From positions 1 through 32,993 of the forward strand of contig JABXKU010000023.1 in the NCBI GenBank assembly GCA_013619105.1: 32,993 nucleotides of DNA, given 5' to 3'. The translations under genes and the position numbers were made by a program. Every line of letters begins with the position of its first letter. The first letter of the stretch is position 1. The notes beneath the pieces are model-generated. The model saw only the letters and a list, made by a program, of their open reading frames with translations, was not told the DNA's origin and made no database searches. This DNA is from Desulfuromonadales bacterium (GTDB lineage: Bacteria > Desulfobacterota > Desulfuromonadia > Desulfuromonadales > Syntrophotaleaceae). Below, piece by piece: positions 17,056-24,987 of this stretch.

Positions 17056-17970
17056 GTGAGTGAACCCTCTACAGAACAAATCGTACCCAGCCTTTCCCGC
17101 CGCAAGTTTCTTACTGCCGGGGCCGGACTGGCCGGTGGCCTCTTTGTGGGCAAAGCCTGCTGGTATGAACCGCGCACCTTCGTGGTGGAAAAATTGCACC
17201 TGAGCGTTGCCAAGGTTCCTCCAGGACCGGGTTTGCGTATTATCCATCTGTCGGACTTGCATCTGCGCTCCCTGCCGAATCATTTTGCTGCGGCTGCGGC
17301 AACCATCAACGACCTGGATCCCGATCTGATTCTACTGACCGGCGACTATCTCGACCAGTCGCGCAAGCTTGAAGGTGTTCTTGACTTTGTCAAACTATTG
17401 CGATGCGAGGGGGGCATCTTTGCCGTCCAGGGCAACTGGGAATACTGGGCTCGCCTGGAGGGGGAACCCCTGCGGCGGAAGTTAGCCAAAGCAGGGGCCG
17501 AACTGCTGATCGACGAGCACCGCGACCTGCTGATCCGTGGCATCCCCCTGTCTATCATCGGCATCGATTACCCTTCGGCCTCCCGTAGTCTGGAAAAGAT
17601 TCGACAGACCGCGGCCAGCAACCGTCTCAATATTGTCCTTTCCCATGTGCCGGCCTTTGGTCACGACAGACTGGCCTCTGTTGCAGATCTGATTTTAAGC
17701 GGGCATACTCACGGCGGTCAGATTAGGCTGCCCTACATTCACCCCTTCTATCTGCCGCGTTTTTCCGCGCCTTTCGTTTCCGGGCTCTATCGGGTAACAG
17801 CCAACCACATCCCCCTTTATGTCAATCGCGGAATGGGTACCAGTGTTTTACCCGCTCGTTTATTCTGCCCACCGGAGATTGCCTTGCTGCAGCTACACAG
17901 CCCTGCGGCAGGCGAAGTGCCCTGGCAACAACAGCCCGTATCCCATACCGGCGCCCCCATAAGGTCGTGA
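17056..17970 (+). CDS. Tat-exported calcineurin-like metallophosphoesterase
   Basis: A 304-aa protein of the YkuE/YaeI type. The N-terminus has a twin-arginine motif (SRRKFLT, 14-20) followed by a Gly/Ala/Leu-rich stretch, so it is likely exported folded or held at the membrane. Metal-site motifs: DLH (67-69), GDYLD (96-100), GNW (126-128), SHVP (196-199) and GHTHGGQI (215-222). In the GNH motif the His is replaced by Trp. Members remove phosphate or cleave lipid phosphodiesters such as UDP-diacylglucosamine; the substrate here is unknown. The start is a GTG with AGGAG 11-12 nt upstream. It converges on the DAHP synthase gene, 6 nt between stops. Confidence 0.83.
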   Translation: MSEPSTEQIVPSLSRRKFLTAGAGLAGGLFVGKACWYEPRTFVVEKLHLSVAKVPPGPGLRIIHLSDLHLRSLPNHFAAAAATINDLDPDLILLTGDYLDQSRKLEGVLDFVKLLRCEGGIFAVQGNWEYWARLEGEPLRRKLAKAGAELLIDEHRDLLIRGIPLSIIGIDYPSASRSLEKIRQTAASNRLNIVLSHVPAFGHDRLASVADLILSGHTHGGQIRLPYIHPFYLPRFSAPFVSGLYRVTANHIPLYVNRGMGTSVLPARLFCPPEIALLQLHSPAAGEVPWQQQPVSHTGAPIRS

Positions 17971-17976
17971 CGTCTC

Positions 17977-18993
17977 TTAATCAAAGGGTTCAAGCACAGG
18001 CAGTAAGCGACCAATCTGTACCATCAAATCAGCAAAACCTTCGCCGGTGAGGCTTTGGGCTCCATCGCAAAGAGCCGTTTCCGGAGTGGGGTGAACCTCG
18101 ATCATTAGACCGTGAGCTCCGGCCACCAATGCCGACCTGGCCATAACCGGCACCAACGCCCTCTTTCCCGTGGCGTGACTGGGATCGACAATAATCGGAA
18201 GATGACTCAATTCTCTGACCAAAGGAACAATGGATAGATCGAGAGTATTGCGGGTGGCTGTTTCAAAGGTACGAATACCTCGTTCGCAGAGCACCACCTG
18301 ACCGTTGCCTTCGGCTAGAATATATTCCGCCGCCGCGAGAAATTCCTCTAGAGTGGCACTCATACCCCGCTTGAGAAGTACCGGTCGATCGAGCTTGCCA
18401 ACCTCTTTCAGCAACTCAAAGTTTTGCATATTGCGGGCGCCAATTTGTATGAAATCGGCATATTGACAAACCGCATCTAGTTGACCGATGCGCATCACTT
18501 CGGTGACCACCGGCATACCAACCTCGTTGCCAGCGGCACGAAGATATTTGAGACCTTCTTTGCCCAAACCCTGAAAGGAATGGGGGCCGGTGCGCGGTTT
18601 GAAAGCACCGCCACGCAAAATATGGGCACCGGCGTTTTTCACCAGACGGGCCGCCGTTACGATCTGTTCTTCACTTTCGATGGAGCAGGGGCCAGCCATG
18701 ACCACTGGAGGCAACCCATTACCCAGAACCACGTCTCCGACCCGCACCTTGCTGGCAACAGGATGAAAATCCCGGGAAACCAGCTTATAAGGTTTACTGA
18801 CATGAATAACCTCAAGCACACCAGAAAGCTCCAGGATCGTGCCATCATCGACATACCCCTGGTTACCAAGGACCCCGATAGCGGTTCGCTCTTTACCGGG
18901 AATCGGCTCGCTTCGAAAACCGAGAGCGACCACAGCCGCCTGAACGGCCCCAATCTCTTCGGCTGTAGCGTGGTGATGCATTACTATAAGCAT
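17977..18993 (-). CDS. aroF: 3-deoxy-7-phosphoheptulonate synthase (DAHP synthase, type I-beta)
   Basis: A 338-aa enzyme for the first step of the shikimate pathway, joining phosphoenolpyruvate and erythrose 4-phosphate. Residues 1-70 form a small ferredoxin-like regulatory domain as in the Thermotoga enzyme, where it senses tyrosine or phenylalanine; the barrel follows. Signatures: VVMAGPCSIES, GGAFKPRTGPHSFQGLG, QIGARNMQNFELL, LLKRGMS and IIVDPSHATGKR. The ATG at 18991-18993 gives the family N-terminus MLIVMHHHATAEEI; the preceding 15 codons are unsupported. A GGAAGGGG stretch lies upstream. No other aro gene is next to it. No leader peptide or attenuator was recognised. Confidence 0.94.
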   Translation of the reverse strand: MLIVMHHHATAEEIGAVQAAVVALGFRSEPIPGKERTAIGVLGNQGYVDDGTILELSGVLEVIHVSKPYKLVSRDFHPVASKVRVGDVVLGNGLPPVVMAGPCSIESEEQIVTAARLVKNAGAHILRGGAFKPRTGPHSFQGLGKEGLKYLRAAGNEVGMPVVTEVMRIGQLDAVCQYADFIQIGARNMQNFELLKEVGKLDRPVLLKRGMSATLEEFLAAAEYILAEGNGQVVLCERGIRTFETATRNTLDLSIVPLVRELSHLPIIVDPSHATGKRALVPVMARSALVAGAHGLMIEVHPTPETALCDGAQSLTGEGFADLMVQIGRLLPVLEPFD

Positions 18994-19351
18994 GGGCAAC
19001 CATCCCCTTCCGTTAAATGAACAACCGCCAAACTGCACAATTTCGTTTCACTGAGTTCTTATTCGAGCTATGGAAAATACCACTTTTCAACAAGGCTTCG
19101 CAATTGTCAAAACAAACAGCATAGGCTATGCTCGCCAAAGTTGGTCAAAGATTCGCTCTGTTAGGAGACTGTCGGGCTTACCATGAGCCGACTGCAAAAT
19201 CGCCTGATCGGCCCATATTCCCGACAATTTTCGCCAAATGGCCCTGCTATTCGCTCCCAAATTCTCGAGAACCTGGACTCAAACAGCCAATTTTTCGTTT
19301 CGGCCCGGCAAATCTGACAGGCTCCTAGCCTCTTTTACTGAGATTTTCACC
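18994..19351. other. intergenic region with one candidate promoter and operator
   Basis: About 360 bp between the divergent aroF and cytochrome genes. It contains a rightward promoter with an embedded palindrome (19104-19132). A 44-codon frame at 19183-19317 lacks a properly spaced ribosome site and family features. Nothing else was recognised. Confidence 0.45.
19104..19132 (+). promoter_or_regulatory. candidate promoter with operator-like palindrome, upstream of the cytochrome gene
   Basis: TTGTCA (19104-19109), a 17-nt spacer and TATGCT (19127-19132). The perfect palindrome AGCATAG-G-CTATGCT (19118-19132) covers the -10 element, as expected of a repressor site. The leader to the cytochrome gene would be about 210 nt. 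Confidence 0.38.
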
Positions 19352-19660
19352 ATGCCCCCAATCCTGCAGGCTACCCTATATTTCGCGCTTTTCCTCTGCT
19401 TAAGCTCTGCCGCCGAAGGATCGAGCAAACCGGAGGAGATCATACCGATGCTAGGCTGCCGCGCTTGCCATCAATTAAGCGGTAAAGGCGGGCAAATTGG
19501 ACCAAGCCTCAGCGGAATCGGCCAGCGTATGACTAGGCGGGATCTACGCCAGAAACTAATGGCCCACAATAAAGCAAATGTCGAACGCCACATGCCTAGC
19601 TACAACTACCTGTTTGAATCGGAACGGCAACAACTTCTTGACAGCCTTGAACAGCAATAA
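19352..19660 (+). CDS. small exported monohaem cytochrome c
   Basis: A 102-aa precursor. Residues 1-22 are a signal peptide ending near SSAAEG. One haem site CRACH (36-40) and a likely Met81 ligand in RHMPSYNYL make it a class I c-type cytochrome of about 80 residues when mature. It works in the periplasm as an electron carrier. The ATG at 19352 is chosen because the signal peptide starts there; the upstream 38 codons have no sense as protein. The ribosome site is weak. It is a single gene; no partner oxidoreductase is adjacent. Confidence 0.82.
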   Translation: MPPILQATLYFALFLCLSSAAEGSSKPEEIIPMLGCRACHQLSGKGGQIGPSLSGIGQRMTRRDLRQKLMAHNKANVERHMPSYNYLFESERQQLLDSLEQQ

Positions 19661-19691
19661 AAGAGCATGCCCTTCAGCCGCATTCTGGTAG

Positions 19692-19720
19692 TTGAAAAAG
19701 ATCACAAACTATGATATTCT
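19692..19720 (+). promoter_or_regulatory. candidate promoter of trmB-truD
   Basis: TTGAAA (19692-19697), a 17-nt spacer and TATTCT (19715-19720). It leaves a leader of about 150 nt before trmB. Confidence 0.45.
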
Positions 19721-19875
19721 GCTGGGCTTTGGTCCGTTAGAGAAAGAAATAGGCGGCCAATTTTTTCTGGGACGTTCTCATCAACCATCGATAATTTTAA
19801 CCAACAGCTTTTTTGAGCGCTAAAAGCGTTACATAAGTTGTTCTGCACCCTAGACAACAGAGGGCGTGATTCTTC

Positions 19876-20577
19876 ATGACTCAACGTATCATCGAGATAA
19901 CATCTCCGACCTTTCTACCGGAGCAACAGCTTACCCCCCCTGTCGATTTCGCCGCAATATTTGGCAACGACAACCCCCTGGTCCTGGAGATCGGCTGCGG
20001 CATCGGTGATTTTATCGTCCAGCTAGCAGCACAACAGCCACAGCGCAATTTTTTGGCCGTGGATATCTACAACAAAGGCTGCTACAAGACCTGTCGCAGA
20101 ATCGACGAAGCAGGCCTAAGCAATGTTCGGGTCATGCGTATCGAGGCCCGGTTTTTGCTAGATCGCTACCTGACCATGGACAGCCTGGCCGCCGTGTACG
20201 TCAATTGCCCGGACCCCTGGCCCAAGAAGCGCCACAACCAGCGGCGCCTTCTCAACCGGGAATTTCTACAAGCATTGCTGTACTATCTGCGGCCCGGTGG
20301 CGAACTCTTCTTCAGCACCGACTTTGCCGATTATGCCGAACAGGTCGCCCCGCAATTGCTCAGCCTGCCCGACTACCAGAGCAAGCTCGATCGACTGCCA
20401 GGCCTGCTACCGGCCGACTATCCGCGCTCGAAATATATGCGCCGTTTTATCGAGCGAGGACAACCGATCTATTTTCTGCATTGCAGCAAGCGGGAGTCCT
20501 GCGCCACCGGTTCCCATTTACTGGCACCGATCAGCCCTGGATTTCGAACCTCTTGGAGCACCATACAACATGGCTGA
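19876..20577 (+). CDS. trmB: tRNA (guanine-N7-)-methyltransferase
   Basis: A 233-aa SAM-dependent methyltransferase that forms m7G46 in tRNA. The SAM loop EIGCGIGDF (38-46) and the TrmB signature VNCPDPWPKKRHNQRRL (near 109-125) are clear, followed by GGELFFSTDFADYAE. The last 30 residues (after CSKRES) look unlike the family core and seem to be a tail created by reading into truD. The gene overlaps truD by 8 nt (ATGGCTGA), so translation is coupled. Both products modify tRNA. Confidence 0.94.
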   Translation: MTQRIIEITSPTFLPEQQLTPPVDFAAIFGNDNPLVLEIGCGIGDFIVQLAAQQPQRNFLAVDIYNKGCYKTCRRIDEAGLSNVRVMRIEARFLLDRYLTMDSLAAVYVNCPDPWPKKRHNQRRLLNREFLQALLYYLRPGGELFFSTDFADYAEQVAPQLLSLPDYQSKLDRLPGLLPADYPRSKYMRRFIERGQPIYFLHCSKRESCATGSHLLAPISPGFRTSWSTIQHG

Positions 20578-21763
20578 CTACTTGACTGAGAAATACCCCG
20601 GCACCGGCGGTACCATCAAAGAGTGCCCGGAAGACTTTCGCGTTGAAGAGATCCCTCTCTACGAACCTAGCGGCGAGGGTGAACACCTCTATCTCGACAT
20701 AGAGAAAAACGGCATGACCACCTTCGACCTCCTTGACGCCCTGGCGAAGTCCCTTGGCGCCAAACGGCAGGAGATGGGCTACGCCGGTCTCAAGGATGCA
20801 CGAGCTGTCACCCGGCAGACCATTTCGCTGACCGGAGTCAAGCCCGAGCAAGCCATGGCCCTGCAACTCGACGGCATCACGATTCTAGGGGCCCGCTACC
20901 ACCGCAACAAATTGCGCACCGGCCACCTAAAAGGCAATCGCTTTGTCATTCGTGTTCGCAATGTCGGCCCCCAGGCCTTGGAAAAAGCCCAGGAGACCCT
21001 GCATGTGCTGCAAATGACGGGGGTTCCAAACTATTTTGGCGAACAGCGTTACGGGGTACTCGGCAACAATCATCTGGTGGGCAAGGCGATTCTAAATGAG
21101 GACTTCAGCGCCGCGATCAGCCAGATCATTGGAGACCCGACGGCCATCCGTAACGTCGATTGGCAGAGGGCGGCCAAAACTTATATCGAAGGCGACATCG
21201 AAGCGGCCCGCAGACTGCTGCCGCGGGGCATGGGCAACGAAGACCGCCTGCTGGGCAAACTGACTAAGGGCTGTTCCCCCCAAAAGGCCCTGTTCGGCAT
21301 GCCGCACAAACTACTACGCCTCTACCTATCGGCCTACCAGTCCTATCTATTCGACCGGATTGTCAGTATGCGGCTTAGCTCCCTTGAGATCCTCTGGCAG
21401 GGAGACCTCGCCTACAAGCACGACAACGGTGCCTGCTTTCTGGTAACCGATCCAGCGGAAGAGCAACCTCGCTCCGACCGTCTTGAAATCAGCCCGTCCG
21501 CCCCATTGTTCGGCTACAAAGGGACATTAAGCCAGGGACAAGCCGGCATCCTAGAAGAGAGCCTGCTCGCCAAGGAAGGCCTAACCCGGGACAGTTTCCG
21601 ACTGGCCCGCGGTCTCTCTCTTGAAGGGGCTCGCCGCCCGTTACGCGTACCACTAGGAGAGGTCACCACCACGGCGGAGAACGGCAATTTGCTATTGGCT
21701 TTCTCCTTGCCCAAAGGCAGCTATGCGACCAGCGTCTTGCGCGAGGTAATCAAAGAAGCTTGA
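20570..21763 (+). CDS. truD: tRNA pseudouridine(13) synthase
   Basis: A 397-aa TruD. The catalytic Asp76 is in GYAGLKDARAVTRQ; further signatures are GNRFVIRVRN and VPNYFGEQRYG, with the TruD-specific insert domain between about 150 and 310. It makes pseudouridine 13 in tRNA-Glu and probably others. The ATG at 20570 lies within the trmB end and gives the usual start MADYLTEKYPG; the frame is open 91 codons upstream inside trmB, which is a shadow. The enzyme is slightly longer than the E. coli protein. Confidence 0.95.
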   Translation: MADYLTEKYPGTGGTIKECPEDFRVEEIPLYEPSGEGEHLYLDIEKNGMTTFDLLDALAKSLGAKRQEMGYAGLKDARAVTRQTISLTGVKPEQAMALQLDGITILGARYHRNKLRTGHLKGNRFVIRVRNVGPQALEKAQETLHVLQMTGVPNYFGEQRYGVLGNNHLVGKAILNEDFSAAISQIIGDPTAIRNVDWQRAAKTYIEGDIEAARRLLPRGMGNEDRLLGKLTKGCSPQKALFGMPHKLLRLYLSAYQSYLFDRIVSMRLSSLEILWQGDLAYKHDNGACFLVTDPAEEQPRSDRLEISPSAPLFGYKGTLSQGQAGILEESLLAKEGLTRDSFRLARGLSLEGARRPLRVPLGEVTTTAENGNLLLAFSLPKGSYATSVLREVIKEA

Positions 21764-21871
21764 CTCCGGCACGGGGTATTTGCCCCCCCCCACCGCAGCC
21801 ACGGGCACACCGTCTGCCTTAACGGATCGATAAAACACCGTACATATATGGCAGCCTTTCCCCGGGAACAT
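21692..21871 (-). CDS. possible small protein, antisense to the truD end
   Basis: A 59-codon frame on the minus strand starting at the ATG at 21869-21871. The reason to list it is an excellent ribosome site, AAAGGAG, 9 nt before that ATG. The product would begin MFPGKGCHICTVFY and has one CxxC. No family is recognised, there is no obvious promoter, and its last 72 nt lie opposite truD, so chance is a real possibility. Confidence 0.22.
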   Translation of the reverse strand: MFPGKGCHICTVFYRSVKADGVPVAAVGGGKYPVPESSFFDYLAQDAGRIAAFGQGESQ

Positions 21872-22051
21872 TAACAATGTCTCCTTTTTTGTTGCTTGCC
21901 ACGAATAAATAATTGGCTCACGCCAAGCACCACAAAACACCCTCAATGGACACATTAAACCATTGATAGTTAACGGTGTTTTCTATTGCCAACCTCTTAC
22001 AATGCCCGTGAAAATCATTTGTGCCGAACTACTATTTCTGGTCCAAACTTA

Positions 22052-22080
22052 TTGACATTCATAAAACAAGGTTTTATTGT
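22052..22080 (+). promoter_or_regulatory. strong sigma-70 promoter of the iclR-type gene
   Basis: A consensus -35 TTGACA (22052-22057), a 17-nt spacer and TATTGT (22075-22080). It is the best promoter in the window. Confidence 0.65.
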
Positions 22081-22084
22081 TTTA
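22062..22084. promoter_or_regulatory. operator-like palindrome over the iclR promoter
   Basis: TAAAACA (22062-22068) and TGTTTTA (22078-22084) form a perfect 7-bp inverted repeat with a 9-nt centre. It covers the spacer, the -10 box and the bases after it, where a repressor would block polymerase. Self-control by the IclR protein is the simplest idea but is inference. Confidence 0.4.
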
Positions 22085-22343
22085 GAGACTTGCATAGTCA
22101 GACAGCACTTCAGGGCTCTTTTTTCAGCAGCAATGCGCAACACCACAGACTGTCAGCTATAAATTTTTGCACCATTTAACATCTGCTGGGAACAGCCGTC
22201 TCAGAACGTTATTCGCCCCAAAACGATTATTTAATAACCCCGCTACAAAGCAAGCCGCGGATTTAACCACTGTCAAGTTATCTCATTGCAGCAAACTGCA
22301 GGAAATTTGACTCACAGAAGATTAAAAGAAGGATACATAGACC

Positions 22344-23129
22344 ATGGCACGTAAAGAAAAGTCTGAATACATGATTCAGGCGGTGTCCCACGCCCTCGAT
22401 CTGCTTGAACAGTTCCATGGCGACGACGTTGACGAACTCGGAGTCACGGAACTTAGCAAACGCCTAAAACTACACAAAAATAATGTCTTCCGCCTCCTTG
22501 CGACCCTCGAATCTCGCGGTTATATCGAACAGAACAAGGCAACGGAAAACTACCGCTTGGGCCTCAAGTCCCTGGAACTTGGTCAAACATTCATCAAAAA
22601 GATGGGCCTGCTACACCAAGCTAAACCGGTTTTAGAAGAACTGGTCGAAGAATCCAACGAAACCGCCTACGTGGCCATTTTCAAAGACGGCTATATCGTC
22701 TACCTAGACGTGGTGGAGACAGGCCTGACGGTACGAGTGGTTTCCCGAGTCGGCACCCGACTGCCCTCCTACTGCACCGCGGCTGGCAAAGTTCACCTGG
22801 CTTACATGTCCGACGAGGAAATCGAAAGCTATTTGCCCGCCCAAGACCTGGAAGCCTATACGCCGCACTCTATCACCGACCGCGAGGTGCTCAAAAAAGA
22901 CCTGACAGCAGTTGCTGAACAGGGTTACGCCTTTGATATTGAAGAACTCGATATCGGCGTCCGCTGCGTTGCCGCCCCGATTCGCGACTATACCCGTCGC
23001 ATTGTGGGCGCGCTGAGCATTTCAGGCCCCGCTACCCGCTTTTCTGATGAACGGCTGGAAAAAGAACTGGTTCCCTTAGTGACCCGCGCGGCCGAAGAGC
23101 TTTCGACCCGCCTCGGCTTTCACAAATAG
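22344..23129 (+). CDS. IclR-family transcriptional regulator
   Basis: A 261-aa regulator. Residues about 8-75 form the winged helix (ELSKRLKLHKNNVFRLLATLESRGYIEQ is its core, cut here by position 37-64); residues 80-258 are the IclR effector domain with TAAGKVHLAYM and GVRCVAAPIRDY. IclR proteins usually bind small organic acids or aromatics and control adjacent catabolic genes, but no such gene is next to this one. An AGAAGGA site precedes the ATG. It has its own promoter and a terminator about 110 nt after the stop, so it is a single-gene unit. Confidence 0.9.
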   Translation: MARKEKSEYMIQAVSHALDLLEQFHGDDVDELGVTELSKRLKLHKNNVFRLLATLESRGYIEQNKATENYRLGLKSLELGQTFIKKMGLLHQAKPVLEELVEESNETAYVAIFKDGYIVYLDVVETGLTVRVVSRVGTRLPSYCTAAGKVHLAYMSDEEIESYLPAQDLEAYTPHSITDREVLKKDLTAVAEQGYAFDIEELDIGVRCVAAPIRDYTRRIVGALSISGPATRFSDERLEKELVPLVTRAAEELSTRLGFHK

Positions 23130-23238
23130 ATATTTTTCGAGCGCGCCGTTGCTATTAATCGTCTGAGAGAGGCTATTCTCAAGCGAAACGCAACGGCCGA
23201 CCAGAGCTTATCTCAAGGCAACCCAAACAAAGTTATCG

Positions 23239-23288
23239 CCTTTCAACCGGGATGACAGAACCCCCTGGTTGAAAGGCCGTTTTTTTGT
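23239..23288 (+). terminator. rho-independent terminator of the iclR-type gene
   Basis: CCTTTCAACC (23239-23248) and GGTTGAAAGG (23267-23276) make a 10-bp stem, followed by CCG and seven T. Confidence 0.85.
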
Positions 23289-23341
23289 GACCGACATCCT
23301 CGCAACAGCTTTGCTATGCATCTTCGGTGAAATCCCCTGTC

Positions 23342-24178
23342 ATGACCACTGAAAACCCACTACAACTAGAAACCCTCATCTCCCGAGCACGCCAACAGGG
23401 AGTACGCCATGATGAGCAGCTTCCATTCCTGCTGACTCCGAGCAAGCCCAACGGCTATGGCGTGCTGCTGGTTCACGGGTTCACCGCCAGCCCTCGGGAA
23501 ATGGAGCCTTTAGCTCAATTTTTAAGTGCGCTGGGATTTACAACTATGGGAGTGCGTCTACCGGGTCACGGTACCAGCCCGGAGGATCTAGCCATACGCC
23601 ATCAGGAAGAATGGCAACAGGCTGTAGAGGAAGGCTATCTATTGCTGCAGCAGCGCACGCAACGGATCCTTGGTGTCGGCCTCAGCACCGGCGCTCTTCT
23701 GCTGGTCGCCCTGGCTGCTCGCCAACCGCTGGCGGGACTGATCCTGCTCTCCCCCTTTTTGCGGGTTAAACATCGCCTGGCGCCGGCCGCTGGCCTGCTG
23801 CGTTTTGCCAAAAAATATCAGAGCCGACCGGTAGCGCCCGAGCTGGCCACCATCTATTACGACCGACGACCACTGCATGGCGTGCATCAGCTCAATCGTC
23901 TCTGCCGCCAGGTACGACGCCTGGCCTGCCAAGTGACCGTTCCGGCCCTGCTGGTCAACGGCAGCGGCGACCAGACCGTTCGCATCGACAGCAGCCTGGA
24001 GCTGTTTCACCTGCTGCCGAGCCGCCACAAGGTCTTTCATCTCTACGGCCCCGAGGTTGGGCACACCCTGACCGCAGCGGACAATCCCCGCCGCCCGGAA
24101 CTCTACACCCTCATTCAGCAGTTTCTTAGAATTTGGGCTCCCCCGCAGCAGGACTCAAACACTCCATTAGAGACCTGA
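23342..24178 (+). CDS. alpha/beta hydrolase (carboxylesterase / monoacylglycerol lipase type)
   Basis: A 278-aa hydrolase. LLVHGFTAS (42-50) forms the oxyanion region, Ser115 in GLSTG is the nucleophile, Asp210 in NGSGDQTV and His241 in GHTL complete the triad. Lid residues lie about 143-190. Family members cut carboxyl esters of short to medium acyl chains; the natural substrate is unknown. Start is uncertain between the ATG at 23342 (GGTGA upstream) and a GTG at 23327. The 3' end overlaps the convergent coaE gene by 53 nt, so the last 17 codons of each are coded by both strands. Confidence 0.85.
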   Translation: MTTENPLQLETLISRARQQGVRHDEQLPFLLTPSKPNGYGVLLVHGFTASPREMEPLAQFLSALGFTTMGVRLPGHGTSPEDLAIRHQEEWQQAVEEGYLLLQQRTQRILGVGLSTGALLLVALAARQPLAGLILLSPFLRVKHRLAPAAGLLRFAKKYQSRPVAPELATIYYDRRPLHGVHQLNRLCRQVRRLACQVTVPALLVNGSGDQTVRIDSSLELFHLLPSRHKVFHLYGPEVGHTLTAADNPRRPELYTLIQQFLRIWAPPQQDSNTPLET

Positions 24179-24737
24179 CCTGGCCTTGAGTCTCCTTTAC
24201 AGTCCCGGAGTTATCGACCACGAAATCAGCGCGGGCGACCTTCTCCTCTTGCGGCATCTGGGCAGCGACACGGGCTAGGGCCTGCGGCCGATTAATACCA
24301 TCCCGAGCCATCAACCGCGTTAACTGTACCTCCGCATCGACCTTCACCACTAAAACTTTATCGACTTCACGGTCCGCGCCGACCTCATACAGCAGGGGAG
24401 CATCGTAAATCACCAGCGGTGCCCCACCCTGCTGGGCCTGGCGCAACCTCGTGCGGGCCGAGGCGGCAATTGCCGGATGGGTCATACCATTCAATGCTAT
24501 GCGGGCCTGGCCATCATTAAACACCATTTCTGCCATCAACTGACGGTTCAGGGTTCCATCTTCCCTTAGAACCTGACAACCAAAGTACTCGGCAATTTGC
24601 TGTAAGACTTGAGTCCCCGGACGGACAACTTCCCGGGCTAATACATCAGCGCTGACCACCACGGCCCCCAAAGTTTGAAAAGCCTGTGCCACTGTCGTTT
24701 TACCGCTGGCGATGCCGCCAGTTATCCCCAATATCAT
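24126..24737 (-). CDS. coaE: dephospho-CoA kinase
   Basis: A 203-aa P-loop kinase, the usual family length, that phosphorylates dephospho-CoA in the last step of CoA synthesis. GGIASGKTT (7-15) is the ATP loop; SADVLAREVV and GMTHPAI, and YDAPLLYE, are family motifs. The stop lies inside the opposing hydrolase gene. The start at 24735-24737 gives MILGITGGIASGK, with AGGAGG 7-8 nt upstream on the minus strand. Confidence 0.95.
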   Translation of the reverse strand: MILGITGGIASGKTTVAQAFQTLGAVVVSADVLAREVVRPGTQVLQQIAEYFGCQVLREDGTLNRQLMAEMVFNDGQARIALNGMTHPAIAASARTRLRQAQQGGAPLVIYDAPLLYEVGADREVDKVLVVKVDAEVQLTRLMARDGINRPQALARVAAQMPQEEKVARADFVVDNSGTVKETQGQVRSLMECLSPAAGEPKF

Positions 24738-24987
24738 ACTATTTGCCTCCTACAACCAATCCCATCCACCGCAAGACATCAAAAACGGATGAAATCGATT
24801 AAAATTGTCGTATCATATAGAAACGTTTACTGATCGATTATTACTGTCTGCTGGTCTTATTTGGCAATCTTGTGCTAAAACATATCATAATCATCCGTAG
24901 CTACTGGAACAATGACCTCAGGTACTACAGAACTAAATGCAGCCAGAAGCATCGCACCGGTCGTAGGAAGGGCAAAAACAATCTGCC

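Larger units (their letters stand above)
21872..22343. other. intergenic region upstream of the iclR-type gene
   Basis: About 470 bp of AT-rich sequence. It contains the strong rightward promoter and palindrome at 22052-22084 and then a leader of about 255 nt without a frame or a fold I can name. Confidence 0.45.

Noticed and set aside
19183-19317. 44-aa frame upstream of the cytochrome gene
   Set aside because: The nearest AGGAG is about 17 nt away, and the product resembles nothing known; kept only as part of the intergenic description.
24861-24877. sigma-54-like promoter (TTGGCA...TGCT) before the HEAT gene
   Set aside because: The GG and GC elements are 9 nt apart instead of the strict 10, and TTGC is incomplete.
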